A stretch of 64,000 nucleotides of DNA from the NCBI GenBank assembly GCA_016867265.1, contig VGJW01000005.1:62001-126000 (forward strand), given 5' to 3'. Both the position numbers and the translations under genes were made by a program. A model generated the notes under the pieces. The model was given only the letters and a program-made list of their open reading frames with translations. It was not told the DNA's origin and made no database searches. Below are positions 34,705-42,252 of the stretch, piece after piece (positions within the stretch are counted from its first letter, which is position 1; every line of letters starts with the position of its first letter). The stretch is from Candidatus Tanganyikabacteria bacterium (GTDB taxonomy: Bacteria > Cyanobacteriota > Sericytochromatia > S15B-MN24 > VGJW01).

Positions 34705-36372
34705 GTGTCGGATCTTGCCATTGCCCAGGCAGCCCGCCTGCTGCCCGTGACCGAGGTAGGGGCGTTGCTTGGCCTCGGGTCCGACGACCTCGAGCCCTAT
34801 GGGCGCCACAAGGCCAAGATTGCCGCACATGTGGCGAGTCGTCTCGCCGATGCTCCAGAAGGTGACTTGGTGCTGGTTTCGGCGATCTCGCCCACGCCCG
34901 CGGGCGAAGGCAAGACGACGATGACCATCGGTCTTGGCGATGCCCTCAGGCGCATCGGCAAGCGCGCCGTGATTGCACTGCGCGAACCGTCGCTCGGACC
35001 GGCCTTCGGAGTCAAGGGTGGAGCGACGGGAGGTGGGCAGGCGCAGGTCGTCCCCATGGAGGATCTCAATCTGCATATGACGGGTGATTTCCACGCGGTG
35101 ACGGCTGCCAACAACCTGCTGGCGGCCATGATTGACAACCACCTGCAGCAAGGCAATGCGCTCGGCCTCGACCCCCGGCGCCTGACTTTCCGCCGGGTGA
35201 TGGACGTGAACGATCGTGCCCTGCGGCATGTCCTGGTGGGCCTCGGTGGCCCGGCCGACGGTGTGCCGCGTGAGGATGGCTTCATGATCACTCCGGCCTC
35301 CGAAGTCATGGCGATTCTCTGTATGGCAGCGGACCTTGCGGACCTCAAGGCCCGTTGCGCCCGCATCATCGTCGGGCAGGACCGTGAGGGCGGGTCGGTC
35401 ACGGCGGGCGATCTCGGGGCTGCCGGGGCGATGGCGGCGCTGATGCGCGATGCGATCAAGCCCAATCTCGTCCAGACCCTGGCCCACACGCCCGCGTTGG
35501 TCCACGGAGGACCATTCGCGAATATCGCGCACGGCTGCAATAGCCTGCAGGCGACGCGCCTCGCGCTGAAACTGGGCGAGATCGTGGTCACGGAGGCTGG
35601 CTTCGGTGCCGACCTCGGTGCCGAGAAGTTCATCGACATCAAGTGCCGGCTGGGTGGCCTCCGTCCGTCCGCGGTGGTTCTGGTGGCCACGATCCGTTCG
35701 ATCAAGATGCACGGTGGCGTGGCGCGTACCGAACTGGGCCGTCCGGATGTCGACGCGCTGCGGCGTGGGGCGGCGAACCTGCGTAGGCATGTCCGTAATG
35801 TCACCGAGGTCTACGGCCTGCCCTGCGTGGTCGCGCTCAATCCTTTCCCGGGCGATACGCCCGAGGAGTTCGCGGTGCTGGAGGAGGTCGTGGCGGATCT
35901 GGGCGTCCGCCTTCTACGTGCCTCGGTCCATGCCGAGGGCGCGGCGGGGGGCGAGAGCCTGGCCCGTGCCGTTCTGGACCTGGTGGCCGAGCGGCGCCGT
36001 CATGCCTTCGTGTATGACGACGAGGATGACCTCGAGACGCGCGTCAGCAAGGTCGCGACCCGTGTCTATGGCGCCGAGGGCGTCACGTGGTCACCCAAGG
36101 CACGCAAGGGTCTGGCGATCCTTGCCGCGGGCCCCCTCGGTCGTGCACCCGTCTGCGTCGCCAAGACGCCTTATTCGTTCTCCGACGACCCCTCGAGGCT
36201 TGGGGCGCCCGAGGGCTGGACCTTGCGGGTCGAGGACGTTCGCCCCGTTGCCGGGGCCGGTTTCGTGCTGGTCCTTGCGGGCGACATCATGACCATGCCC
36301 GGTCTGCCGGTCGCGCCTGCGGCCCTGAACATCGACGTCGATCCAGATGGCCGCATCCACGGGCTCTTCTGA
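34705..36372 (+). CDS. fhs: Formate-tetrahydrofolate ligase
   Basis: 555 residues from a GTG with GAGGAGG upstream. It joins formate to tetrahydrofolate using ATP, feeding one-carbon metabolism. The P-loop is TPAGEGKTT (64-72), and family blocks REPSLGPAFGVKGGATGGGQAQ, DFHAVTAANNLLAAMIDNH and FANIAHGCNS are intact. No Wood-Ljungdahl genes are nearby, so a general C1 role is likelier than acetogenesis. Its 3' end overlaps the next gene by 26 bases. Confidence 0.98.
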   Translation: MSDLAIAQAARLLPVTEVGALLGLGSDDLEPYGRHKAKIAAHVASRLADAPEGDLVLVSAISPTPAGEGKTTMTIGLGDALRRIGKRAVIALREPSLGPAFGVKGGATGGGQAQVVPMEDLNLHMTGDFHAVTAANNLLAAMIDNHLQQGNALGLDPRRLTFRRVMDVNDRALRHVLVGLGGPADGVPREDGFMITPASEVMAILCMAADLADLKARCARIIVGQDREGGSVTAGDLGAAGAMAALMRDAIKPNLVQTLAHTPALVHGGPFANIAHGCNSLQATRLALKLGEIVVTEAGFGADLGAEKFIDIKCRLGGLRPSAVVLVATIRSIKMHGGVARTELGRPDVDALRRGAANLRRHVRNVTEVYGLPCVVALNPFPGDTPEEFAVLEEVVADLGVRLLRASVHAEGAAGGESLARAVLDLVAERRRHAFVYDDEDDLETRVSKVATRVYGAEGVTWSPKARKGLAILAAGPLGRAPVCVAKTPYSFSDDPSRLGAPEGWTLRVEDVRPVAGAGFVLVLAGDIMTMPGLPVAPAALNIDVDPDGRIHGLF

Positions 36373-37564
36373 GGCCAAGGCCGGTCCGAGGATCCTCTGG
36401 ATAAGCAACGGCCACGGGGAGGACCGCATCGCGCGTGTCCTGATGGACCAGGAGCCCTGGAGGACCTGGGACCATCGCGGCTTTCCCCTCGTGGGCGAGG
36501 GGCACGCGTACCGTGAGGCAGGCGTGCCGATCGTGGCACCGCTGCGGGCCATGCCGTCCGGGGGGTTCATTCTGGGGCAACGCGGTGCGCTTGCCGCCGA
36601 CGTCCGCCACGGTCTGCTGGGACTTCTCTTGCGGCAGTTGGCATCGGTTCGTCCCCAGGCGGCCTCAGCAGATCTGATCGTGGCAGTCGGGGACCTGCTG
36701 CCCTTGGCTTTTGCGGTCTATGCCGGTCGTCCGTGCGTCTTCGTGGGTTGTGCCAAGTCCGATCATTACCGGCAGCCCGGTCAGGAAGACTACTTGCCCG
36801 TGGAGCGGTGGTTCATGCGGCGCAATGCTTGCCTGGCGGTGTATCCCCGGGATGGATTGACTGCAGCGGGGCTCGTGCGCCGGGGCATCCGGGCGCACGA
36901 CATGGGCAATCCGATGATGGACGACATGGTGGAAAGCGGCATCGGGTGGCCACATGACCATCCGGGACCCGTTCTCGGCATCCTGCCGGGCAGCCGCCGG
37001 GACGCGCCTGCCAACCTGGTCCCGCTGTTACAGGCAGCCCTTGCTTTCCTGCAGGCGCGATCCGATGCCGCGTTGTGGTCCGTGGCCGTGGCCGTGGCAC
37101 CGCAGGTTCCTCTGGCAGACTTGTTGGCCGTTGCCCGCGATGCTGGCTGGTCCCCGGGACCGGAAGGTGTCTGCCGGGCTCCGGGTGGACAGCGCCTCGA
37201 TTGGCTGATTGGGCGCTTCGGGGACTGGGTGGGGCGCGTTCGCTTGGTCTTCGGGATGGCGGGCACGGCCATAGAGCAGTGCGTGGGGCGGGGAGTGCCG
37301 GTCGTGACGTTTCCCGGCACGGGGCCGCAATTCAATCGGGCCTTTGCCGAGGCTCAGGCCCGTCTGCTGGGTGACGCCGTGCAACTTGCACGTCATCCCG
37401 ATGAGGCGGCAGCCTTGGCGGTCCGGATTCTGGCGGACGAGGCCTTGCTGGCGCGGATGCGTGCGGTCGGGGCCGAGCGGATGGGGCCACAAGGCGCGGC
37501 TGGCCGGATCGCGGCCCACGCGGCTCAACTGGTGACAGGAGTGGGGCGCGAAACCTCGATCTGA
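36347..37564 (+). CDS. Lipid-A-disaccharide synthase-related protein (cyanobacterial-type family)
   Basis: 405 residues. N-terminal motif LWISNGHGEDRIARVLM, then PLVGEGHAYREAGVPI, the PSGGF motif and a C-terminal glycosyltransferase-B half resembling LpxB (VFGMAGTAIEQCVGRGVPVVTFPGTGPQFN). I recall this combination as the family TIGR03492, described from Cyanobacteria and a few Deinococcus. The reaction is not established; an LpxB-like sugar or lipid transfer is the natural guess. The start overlaps fhs, and the 3' end overlaps the convergent HD-domain gene by 40 bases. Confidence 0.85.
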   Translation: MAASTGSSEAKAGPRILWISNGHGEDRIARVLMDQEPWRTWDHRGFPLVGEGHAYREAGVPIVAPLRAMPSGGFILGQRGALAADVRHGLLGLLLRQLASVRPQAASADLIVAVGDLLPLAFAVYAGRPCVFVGCAKSDHYRQPGQEDYLPVERWFMRRNACLAVYPRDGLTAAGLVRRGIRAHDMGNPMMDDMVESGIGWPHDHPGPVLGILPGSRRDAPANLVPLLQAALAFLQARSDAALWSVAVAVAPQVPLADLLAVARDAGWSPGPEGVCRAPGGQRLDWLIGRFGDWVGRVRLVFGMAGTAIEQCVGRGVPVVTFPGTGPQFNRAFAEAQARLLGDAVQLARHPDEAAALAVRILADEALLARMRAVGAERMGPQGAAGRIAAHAAQLVTGVGRETSI

Positions 37565-38169
37565 AGCGCCCCACAGGCGAAGACCAGATCCCGGTTCCAT
37601 ATCCGGGCGCCCCAGCCGGCCTTGCGCGGCAGTGCCTTGCCCATCGTTTCGAGGTCGACGTGGGCCAGCTGGAATATCAGCCTGGGCGCGTCGAGCGGGA
37701 TGTCCACGGTCCAGATGCGTGCTTCCTGCCTGTGGTCACGGTCGAGGACATCGGCAATCCTGAGGATGGATGCCCATGGCCGGATGGCTTCCCTGACCGG
37801 CTTCGGGGTCTTCTTCATCTGTACCTCCCGGACCTTGCGGTGGTTGGCAGCCAAAAGGCCGACCCACTCGCGGGCCTCGGGGGACCAGCCTTCCAGCAGG
37901 GCATCGCGCCGGATCAGGTAACGGCTGTGGCGATGGTGATCACGCTCGCCGATCAGGTGCCCGACATCATGGAGGAGGGCTGCTGCCACGAGCAGATCGC
38001 GCTCCGGGCGACTGCCCCCGTGCACGGGGACCAACGCGTCGAAAAGCTGCCCTGCAAGGTCTGCGACCTTGCGGGCGTGGCTGGTATCTGCGCTGTACTT
38101 GAGCAGCACCTCGAGGCAGGTGGCCTCGTGGTCCCCGGGTATGGGCGGCGCTTGTCGGATGAACGGCAT
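37525..38169 (-). CDS. HD-domain phosphohydrolase (Ppx/GppA C-terminal-like)
   Basis: 214 residues. The HD motif is in AALLHDVGHLIGERDHHRHSRYLI, preceded by a helix with SADTSHARKVADLAGQLFDAL, as in the C-terminal domain of exopolyphosphatase/pppGpp phosphatases. The N-terminal Ppx ATPase-fold domain is absent. The C-terminal 60 residues are beta-rich. A metal-dependent phosphohydrolase is likely; the substrate is unknown. It lies downstream of the tRNA cluster, beyond a terminator hairpin. Confidence 0.85.
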   Translation of the reverse strand: MPFIRQAPPIPGDHEATCLEVLLKYSADTSHARKVADLAGQLFDALVPVHGGSRPERDLLVAAALLHDVGHLIGERDHHRHSRYLIRRDALLEGWSPEAREWVGLLAANHRKVREVQMKKTPKPVREAIRPWASILRIADVLDRDHRQEARIWTVDIPLDAPRLIFQLAHVDLETMGKALPRKAGWGARIWNRDLVFACGALQIEVSRPTPVTS

Positions 38170-38232
38170 AGGGTCCTCGTCGGCCAGGCGGGCTTGAGGA
38201 CATCATGCCCGGCCAAGTCCGGAAAAGGCGAT

Positions 38233-38258
38233 GCCCCTCGGTCCGGGGACCGGGGGGC
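38233..38258 (-). terminator. Terminator hairpin after the tRNA cluster
   Basis: GCCCCTCGGTCC (38233-38244) can pair with GGACCGGGGGGC (38247-38258) with one bulge. On the minus strand it is followed by CATCGCCTTTTCC. It lies 6 bases after tRNA-Arg(CCG). Confidence 0.6.
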
Positions 38259-38263
38259 ACGAG

Positions 38264-38336
38264 CGCGCCTGACAGGATTCGAACCTGTGACCTCTTGCTC
38301 CGGAGGCAAGCGCTCTATCCACTGAGCTACAGGCGC
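38264..38336 (-). tRNA. tRNA-Arg (anticodon CCG)
   Basis: Complete cloverleaf on the minus strand: acceptor GCGCCTG/CAGGCGC, D arm with GCTC...GAGC, anticodon loop CTCCGGA between CTTGC and GCAAG, T loop TTCGAAT. CCA is not encoded. Reads CGG arginine codons. Confidence 0.97.
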
Positions 38337-38340
38337 ATGG

Positions 38341-38414
38341 GGCGGATGATGGGAATCGAACCCACGAATGGAGGAACCACAATCCTCTGCCTTAACCACT
38401 TGGCTACACCCGCC
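38341..38414 (-). tRNA. tRNA-His (anticodon GTG)
   Basis: Acceptor GCGGGTG/CATCCGC with an extra G at -1 pairing with discriminator C, the hallmark of tRNA-His. Anticodon loop TTGTGGT between GAGGA and TCCTC; T loop TTCGATT. CCA is encoded at 38340-38338. Lies between the two arginine tRNAs. Confidence 0.97.
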
Positions 38415-38445
38415 ATGGATGTGTCGCCCACGACCGCCTCGATGG

Positions 38446-38518
38446 CGCGCCCGGCTGGATTCGAACCAGCGGCCAGCCGCTTAGAAGGCGGCTGCTCTAT
38501 CCCCTGAGCTACGGGCGC
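38446..38518 (-). tRNA. tRNA-Arg (anticodon TCT)
   Basis: Acceptor GCGCCCG/CGGGCGC, D arm GCTC...GAGC, anticodon loop CTTCTAA between GCCGC and GCGGC, T loop TTCGAAT. CCA is encoded at 38445-38443. First gene of the cluster. It reads AGA/AGG, rare codons in such a GC-rich genome. Confidence 0.97.
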
Positions 38519-38536
38519 TCGTAGCACGACGAGGAC

Positions 38537-38542
38537 AGTATA
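38537..38542 (-). promoter_or_regulatory. Likely -10 element of the tRNA cluster
   Basis: TATACT on the minus strand, 18 bases before the first tRNA; start of transcription would fall near 38529. No convincing -35 at 17 bases. The rest of the 229-base gap 38519-38747 holds only this element and the asd terminator. Confidence 0.5.
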
Positions 38543-38709
38543 GCACGCAGGGGTGAAGCGCGGGAGTCATGCCGTCAAGGACCTGTAAGCAGCCTGCTTG
38601 ACGCTCTCCGGGGTCCTGCTGCATCATGAACCTCGGCGGTTGTCCCTTGTTCTTTTTCTGATTACTGGTCTGTCGACCTGATTTCGGGACGCCCCAACCC
38701 CTTGCGACG

Positions 38710-38735
38710 CCCCCGGAAGCTTGGCTTCCCGGGGG
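38710..38735 (-). terminator. Hairpin after asd
   Basis: CCCCCGGAAGC (38710-38720) pairs with GCTTCCCGGGGG (38724-38735) with a single bulge and a TTG loop, 12 bases after the asd stop. No T-run. It is the probable end of the long def-to-asd transcription run. Confidence 0.65.
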
Positions 38736-38747
38736 TGACGCAGCCTT

Positions 38748-39773
38748 TCACGCCGAACGCGTCGAGACGCCGATGCGCCCCTCCCGGTGCAGGATATCGG
38801 CGATCTGGACGGCGTTCAGGGCCGCACCCTTTCTCAGGTTGTCGCCCGATACCCAGAGGTCCAGCCCGTAAGGGTGTGACCGATCGGCGCGGATGCGACC
38901 CACGAGAACGTCATCCGACCCTGCTGCGTCACGGGGCGTCGGGCCATCCGGCTCTGCGACGACGTGCACGCCCGGGGCTTCGCGCAGGACTGCGGCCACG
39001 TCCCCGGGTGCCACGGCCCGATCGAAGGTCAGGTTGACGGAGGCGCTGTGGCCGACGATCACCGGCACCCGCACGCAGGTGCACGTGACGGCCAGCTCTG
39101 GCTGGGCCAGGATCTTCCGGGCCTCCTCCTCCATCTTGGCCTCCTCGCTCGTACGGCCATCCGGCAAAAGGCGCCCGATCCGCGGCAGGACATTGCCCGC
39201 AAGCGGTGCGTGGAATACCCGGTGTTCGGGTGTGCGTCCCTCGAGGTGGGCGGCCATCTGGGAGTCAAGCTCCTTGACGGCTTCCTTGCCTGCACCCGAA
39301 GCTGACTGATAAGTGCTGACGACCAGCCTTGCGAGGCCGCCAAGGGCGCGCAAGGGGGCAACGGCCATCAGGACGATGGCCGTGCTGCAGTTGGGGTTCG
39401 CGATGATGCCGTGGTGGTCGCGCACGGCGTGACCGTTGATCTCGGGAATGACCAGCGGCACGTCGGCGTGCATCCGGAAATGGGCGGTGTTGTCGACGAC
39501 GATGGCGCTGGCGGCGGCGGCGCGCGGTGCCTCACGGGCACTGATTTCCTCGCCCGCGCTGGCCAGGACCAGGTCGACGTCCCGGTAATCGAAGCCATCC
39601 GTGCCGAGAACGGCATGGGGACGTCCTCTGAAGTGCACCGTCCGCCCTGTTTCCCCGCTGCCGGAAGCCAGCGGGACCAGGGTGGCGACAGGAAAAGCCT
39701 GTGCCTCCAAGACGCGCAGCATCTCCTGGCCGACCATGCCCGTCGCACCCAGGACGGCAACCTTGTAGCTCAC
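38748..39773 (-). CDS. asd: Aspartate-semialdehyde dehydrogenase
   Basis: 341 residues from a GTG that overlaps the dapB stop (GTGA) with AAGGA upstream. It reduces aspartyl phosphate to the semialdehyde for lysine/diaminopimelate, threonine and methionine synthesis. The NADP-binding GATGMVGQEML motif, catalytic Cys in ANPNCSTA and the STYQSASGAGKEAV block are intact. It is the last gene of the run, adjacent to dapB, which uses its pathway product. Confidence 0.97.
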   Translation of the reverse strand: MSYKVAVLGATGMVGQEMLRVLEAQAFPVATLVPLASGSGETGRTVHFRGRPHAVLGTDGFDYRDVDLVLASAGEEISAREAPRAAAASAIVVDNTAHFRMHADVPLVIPEINGHAVRDHHGIIANPNCSTAIVLMAVAPLRALGGLARLVVSTYQSASGAGKEAVKELDSQMAAHLEGRTPEHRVFHAPLAGNVLPRIGRLLPDGRTSEEAKMEEEARKILAQPELAVTCTCVRVPVIVGHSASVNLTFDRAVAPGDVAAVLREAPGVHVVAEPDGPTPRDAAGSDDVLVGRIRADRSHPYGLDLWVSGDNLRKGAALNAVQIADILHREGRIGVSTRSA

Positions 39774-40555
39774 TTGGTTCCTTCTCCCAGAACGTGTTCC
39801 AGGCCGATGGCCAGGCCCCGGACCCGATCGAGGCCCCTGATGGCCAGCAGCAATCCGGGCAGGAAGCATTCCCTGCCCATGGCATCGTGCCGGATCGTGA
39901 GGACCTCGCCGTGTCCCCCGAAGACCACCTCCTGGTGGGCCAGCAGGCCGGGGAGGCGGAGGGCATGGACCGGGACGCCCGACACGTCGAGGCCCATCGC
40001 TTGCTGATCGCCGAGGGACTTTCCGGCGCGGCCACGGCTAGCCGCGATGCGTTCGGCCGTTCGCCGGGCCGTGCCCGACGGGGCGTCACGCTTGGCGGGA
40101 TGATGGCCTTCGATAATGGCGACATCCGGCAGCCAGCGGGCGGCCTCTTCGGCAAATCGCATCATCAGGACGGCCCCCAGCGAAAAGTTGGGCACGACGA
40201 GCACGGTGCCCGGATGCGTCTCGAGACGGGCTCGCCACGCGTCGAGCGCCGAAGAGGCCATGCCGGTGGCCCCGACGATGATCCTGAGGCCCGCCTCGAG
40301 GGCAAGGGGGACATGGGCGGTTGCGGCCTCACCCGTCGTCAGGTCGAGCCAGATGTCTCCGGGACGGCTTTCTGCGAGCAGGGTGGTGGCATCCGCGGAC
40401 CAACGCGTGGTCCAGGGCAGGTCTGCCGGCGCGGCTTGGCGGCTGAGTGCGCCGACGACATCCACGTCAGGTGCCTCTGCCAGGCCAGGCCACATCGCTT
40501 TCCCCATCCGGCCCGATGCGCCCGCCAGATTGATCCGGTAGGTCGTCGTGTTCAA
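39770..40555 (-). CDS. dapB: 4-hydroxy-tetrahydrodipicolinate reductase
   Basis: 261 residues from a TTG at 40555, chosen because AAGGAGG precedes it and the TTGA overlap matches the neighbours; a longer start at 40639 lies inside dut. NAD(P)-binding GASGRMGKAM, catalytic EGHHPAKRDAPSGTA and C-terminal FGGHGEVLTIRHDA are present. It makes tetrahydrodipicolinate in the diaminopimelate pathway. Overlaps asd by 4 bases. Confidence 0.95.
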   Translation of the reverse strand: MNTTTYRINLAGASGRMGKAMWPGLAEAPDVDVVGALSRQAAPADLPWTTRWSADATTLLAESRPGDIWLDLTTGEAATAHVPLALEAGLRIIVGATGMASSALDAWRARLETHPGTVLVVPNFSLGAVLMMRFAEEAARWLPDVAIIEGHHPAKRDAPSGTARRTAERIAASRGRAGKSLGDQQAMGLDVSGVPVHALRLPGLLAHQEVVFGGHGEVLTIRHDAMGRECFLPGLLLAIRGLDRVRGLAIGLEHVLGEGTK

Positions 40556-41004
40556 GGGGCCTCCTTGCCCGTCGACCCCCAGCCTTCCGACCTTCTCGTC
40601 GAATCCAGAACTGCCGTTTCGGTGAATGCAGGCGTCCATGAGGGCTCGATGGCAAGCTGGGCGATGCGGTCCCCGACGGCAAAGCGGAAAGCTTCGTCAC
40701 CGTGGTTGAACAGCAGGACGCCAATCTCGCCCCTGTAGCCCGAGTCGATTAGTCCTGCTCCGACATCGATGCCAAACTTCAGGGCAAGGCCCGAGCGTGG
40801 CATGATGCGGCCGCGGGTGCCAAGCGGCAGGGCGAGGGCGAGGCCCGTTGGCACCACGGCGCGGCCTCCGGGCGGGATCTCCCCGGCCTCTGCCGCGCAG
40901 AGGTCGGCTGCCGCATCGCCGTCCTGCATGACGGCCGGGATCCGGGCGTGGTCCGAAAGGCGTCGCAGGGGCACTTGTACCGTGCGGACCCCGGGTTCGA
41001 TCAC
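40552..41004 (-). CDS. dut: Deoxyuridine 5'-triphosphate nucleotidohydrolase
   Basis: 150 residues, GTG start overlapping the upstream stop (GTGA). All five trimeric dUTPase motifs are visible: DAAADLCAAE, MPRSGLALKFGIDV, GLIDSGYRGEIGVLLFN, GDRIAQLAI and STRRSEGWGSTG. It hydrolyses dUTP to dUMP, keeping uracil out of DNA. Sits in an unusual place between an M16 peptidase and dapB, joined by 4-base overlaps on both sides. Confidence 0.97.
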   Translation of the reverse strand: MIEPGVRTVQVPLRRLSDHARIPAVMQDGDAAADLCAAEAGEIPPGGRAVVPTGLALALPLGTRGRIMPRSGLALKFGIDVGAGLIDSGYRGEIGVLLFNHGDEAFRFAVGDRIAQLAIEPSWTPAFTETAVLDSTRRSEGWGSTGKEAP

Positions 41005-42248
41005 AGGGCCTTGATGCGCCGGAGGGGGCCGACGATGGTGAACGAGAACTGGTCCGGTGCCATGCGGGCTGCCAGGTCCGAGACCTGTTCCACCGTGATG
41101 GCCTCCATGCGCTCGAGAATCTCCTCAATCGGGATGAAGCGACCATGGAACAGTTCGTTGCGTGCCATGCGGTTGGCCCGGGTCCGAGGCTGCTCAAGCG
41201 CGAGCAGCAGGTTGCCGCGGGTCTGGCGCTTGGCCCTGTCGAGTTCTTCGTGGGTGATGGGCCGCTGCAATTCCTCGAAGGTCACGGCCAGCAGATCGTC
41301 GACCTTGCGGGCGTTCGTGCCTGCGTAGATGCCGAACATGCCCCCCAGGCGATGGTGGGCGCCGTAAGACGAGATGGAGTAGCACAGGCCGCGCTTTTCG
41401 CGGACCTGTTGGAAAAGCCGCGCGCTCATGCCCCCGCTCAGGATGGCGTCGAGCATGTGGTGGATGTAGAGGTCGGGGTGGTCGACGGAGACACCGTCCG
41501 TCCCCAGCAGAACCTGGACCTGCTCGGTATCGCGGTACTTGACGACCCGGCGGGTGCTGGCGGTGGGTGTCGTCAGCGTATGAGGGGCGCTCTTGCGCGG
41601 CAGATCGGCCAGCAGGCGCTCGAGCTGTGCCACGACCTTGTCGCCGTCGATGCGACCGGCGATGGAGACGACCAGGCGATCGGCTGCGTAGAAGCGATCC
41701 TTGTAGGCCAGCAGGGCCTCGCGACTCAGGCGACGTACCGAATTCCGGGTGCCGGCGATCGGCCGCCCCATGGGATGGTCCGGCCAGAAGACGGTCTGGA
41801 ACAACTCCGACGCGTATTCGTCCGGGTTGTCCTCATACATCTTGATTTCTTCCAGGATGACCTTGCGCTCGCGCTTGACCTCGTCCGGATCGAAGAGCGA
41901 ATGCAACAACATGTCCGAGAGGACATCGAGGGCAAGTTCCACCTGGTCCTCGAGGACCCGGGCGTAGTAGCAGGTCTGTTCCTTGTTGGTGAAGGCGTTC
42001 AGGCTGCCACCCGTGTCTTCGAGGGCACGGGCAATCGCGAGGGCGGACCGGCTGGGCGTGCCCTTGAAGAGCATATGCTCGATGAAGTGGCTCGCCCCCT
42101 CGATCTCGGGGGTCTCGTTGCGGCTGCCGGTATCGACCCAGAAGCCGATGGAGGCCGAGTGGACATGCGGGAGCTCCTCGAGGAGCACCCGCACGCCGTT
42201 CGACAGCGTGACCTTGCGAGATTGGGGGGGCGCGACCACGTTGGTCAT
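41001..42248 (-). CDS. M16-family zinc peptidase (processing-protease-like)
   Basis: 415 residues from ATG 42248, 4 bases after the pnp stop. The inverted zinc motif HxxEH is HFIEH, with the distal Glu in ILEEIKMYEDNPDE, and the second-half R/Y region is in FQQVREKRGLCYSISSY. One-chain M16B proteins of this size sit downstream of pnp in many bacteria, for instance Bacillus ymxG/mlpA. The cellular substrate is not known. Confidence 0.95.
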   Translation of the reverse strand: MTNVVAPPQSRKVTLSNGVRVLLEELPHVHSASIGFWVDTGSRNETPEIEGASHFIEHMLFKGTPSRSALAIARALEDTGGSLNAFTNKEQTCYYARVLEDQVELALDVLSDMLLHSLFDPDEVKRERKVILEEIKMYEDNPDEYASELFQTVFWPDHPMGRPIAGTRNSVRRLSREALLAYKDRFYAADRLVVSIAGRIDGDKVVAQLERLLADLPRKSAPHTLTTPTASTRRVVKYRDTEQVQVLLGTDGVSVDHPDLYIHHMLDAILSGGMSARLFQQVREKRGLCYSISSYGAHHRLGGMFGIYAGTNARKVDDLLAVTFEELQRPITHEELDRAKRQTRGNLLLALEQPRTRANRMARNELFHGRFIPIEEILERMEAITVEQVSDLAARMAPDQFSFTIVGPLRRIKAL

Positions 42249-42252
42249 GATG

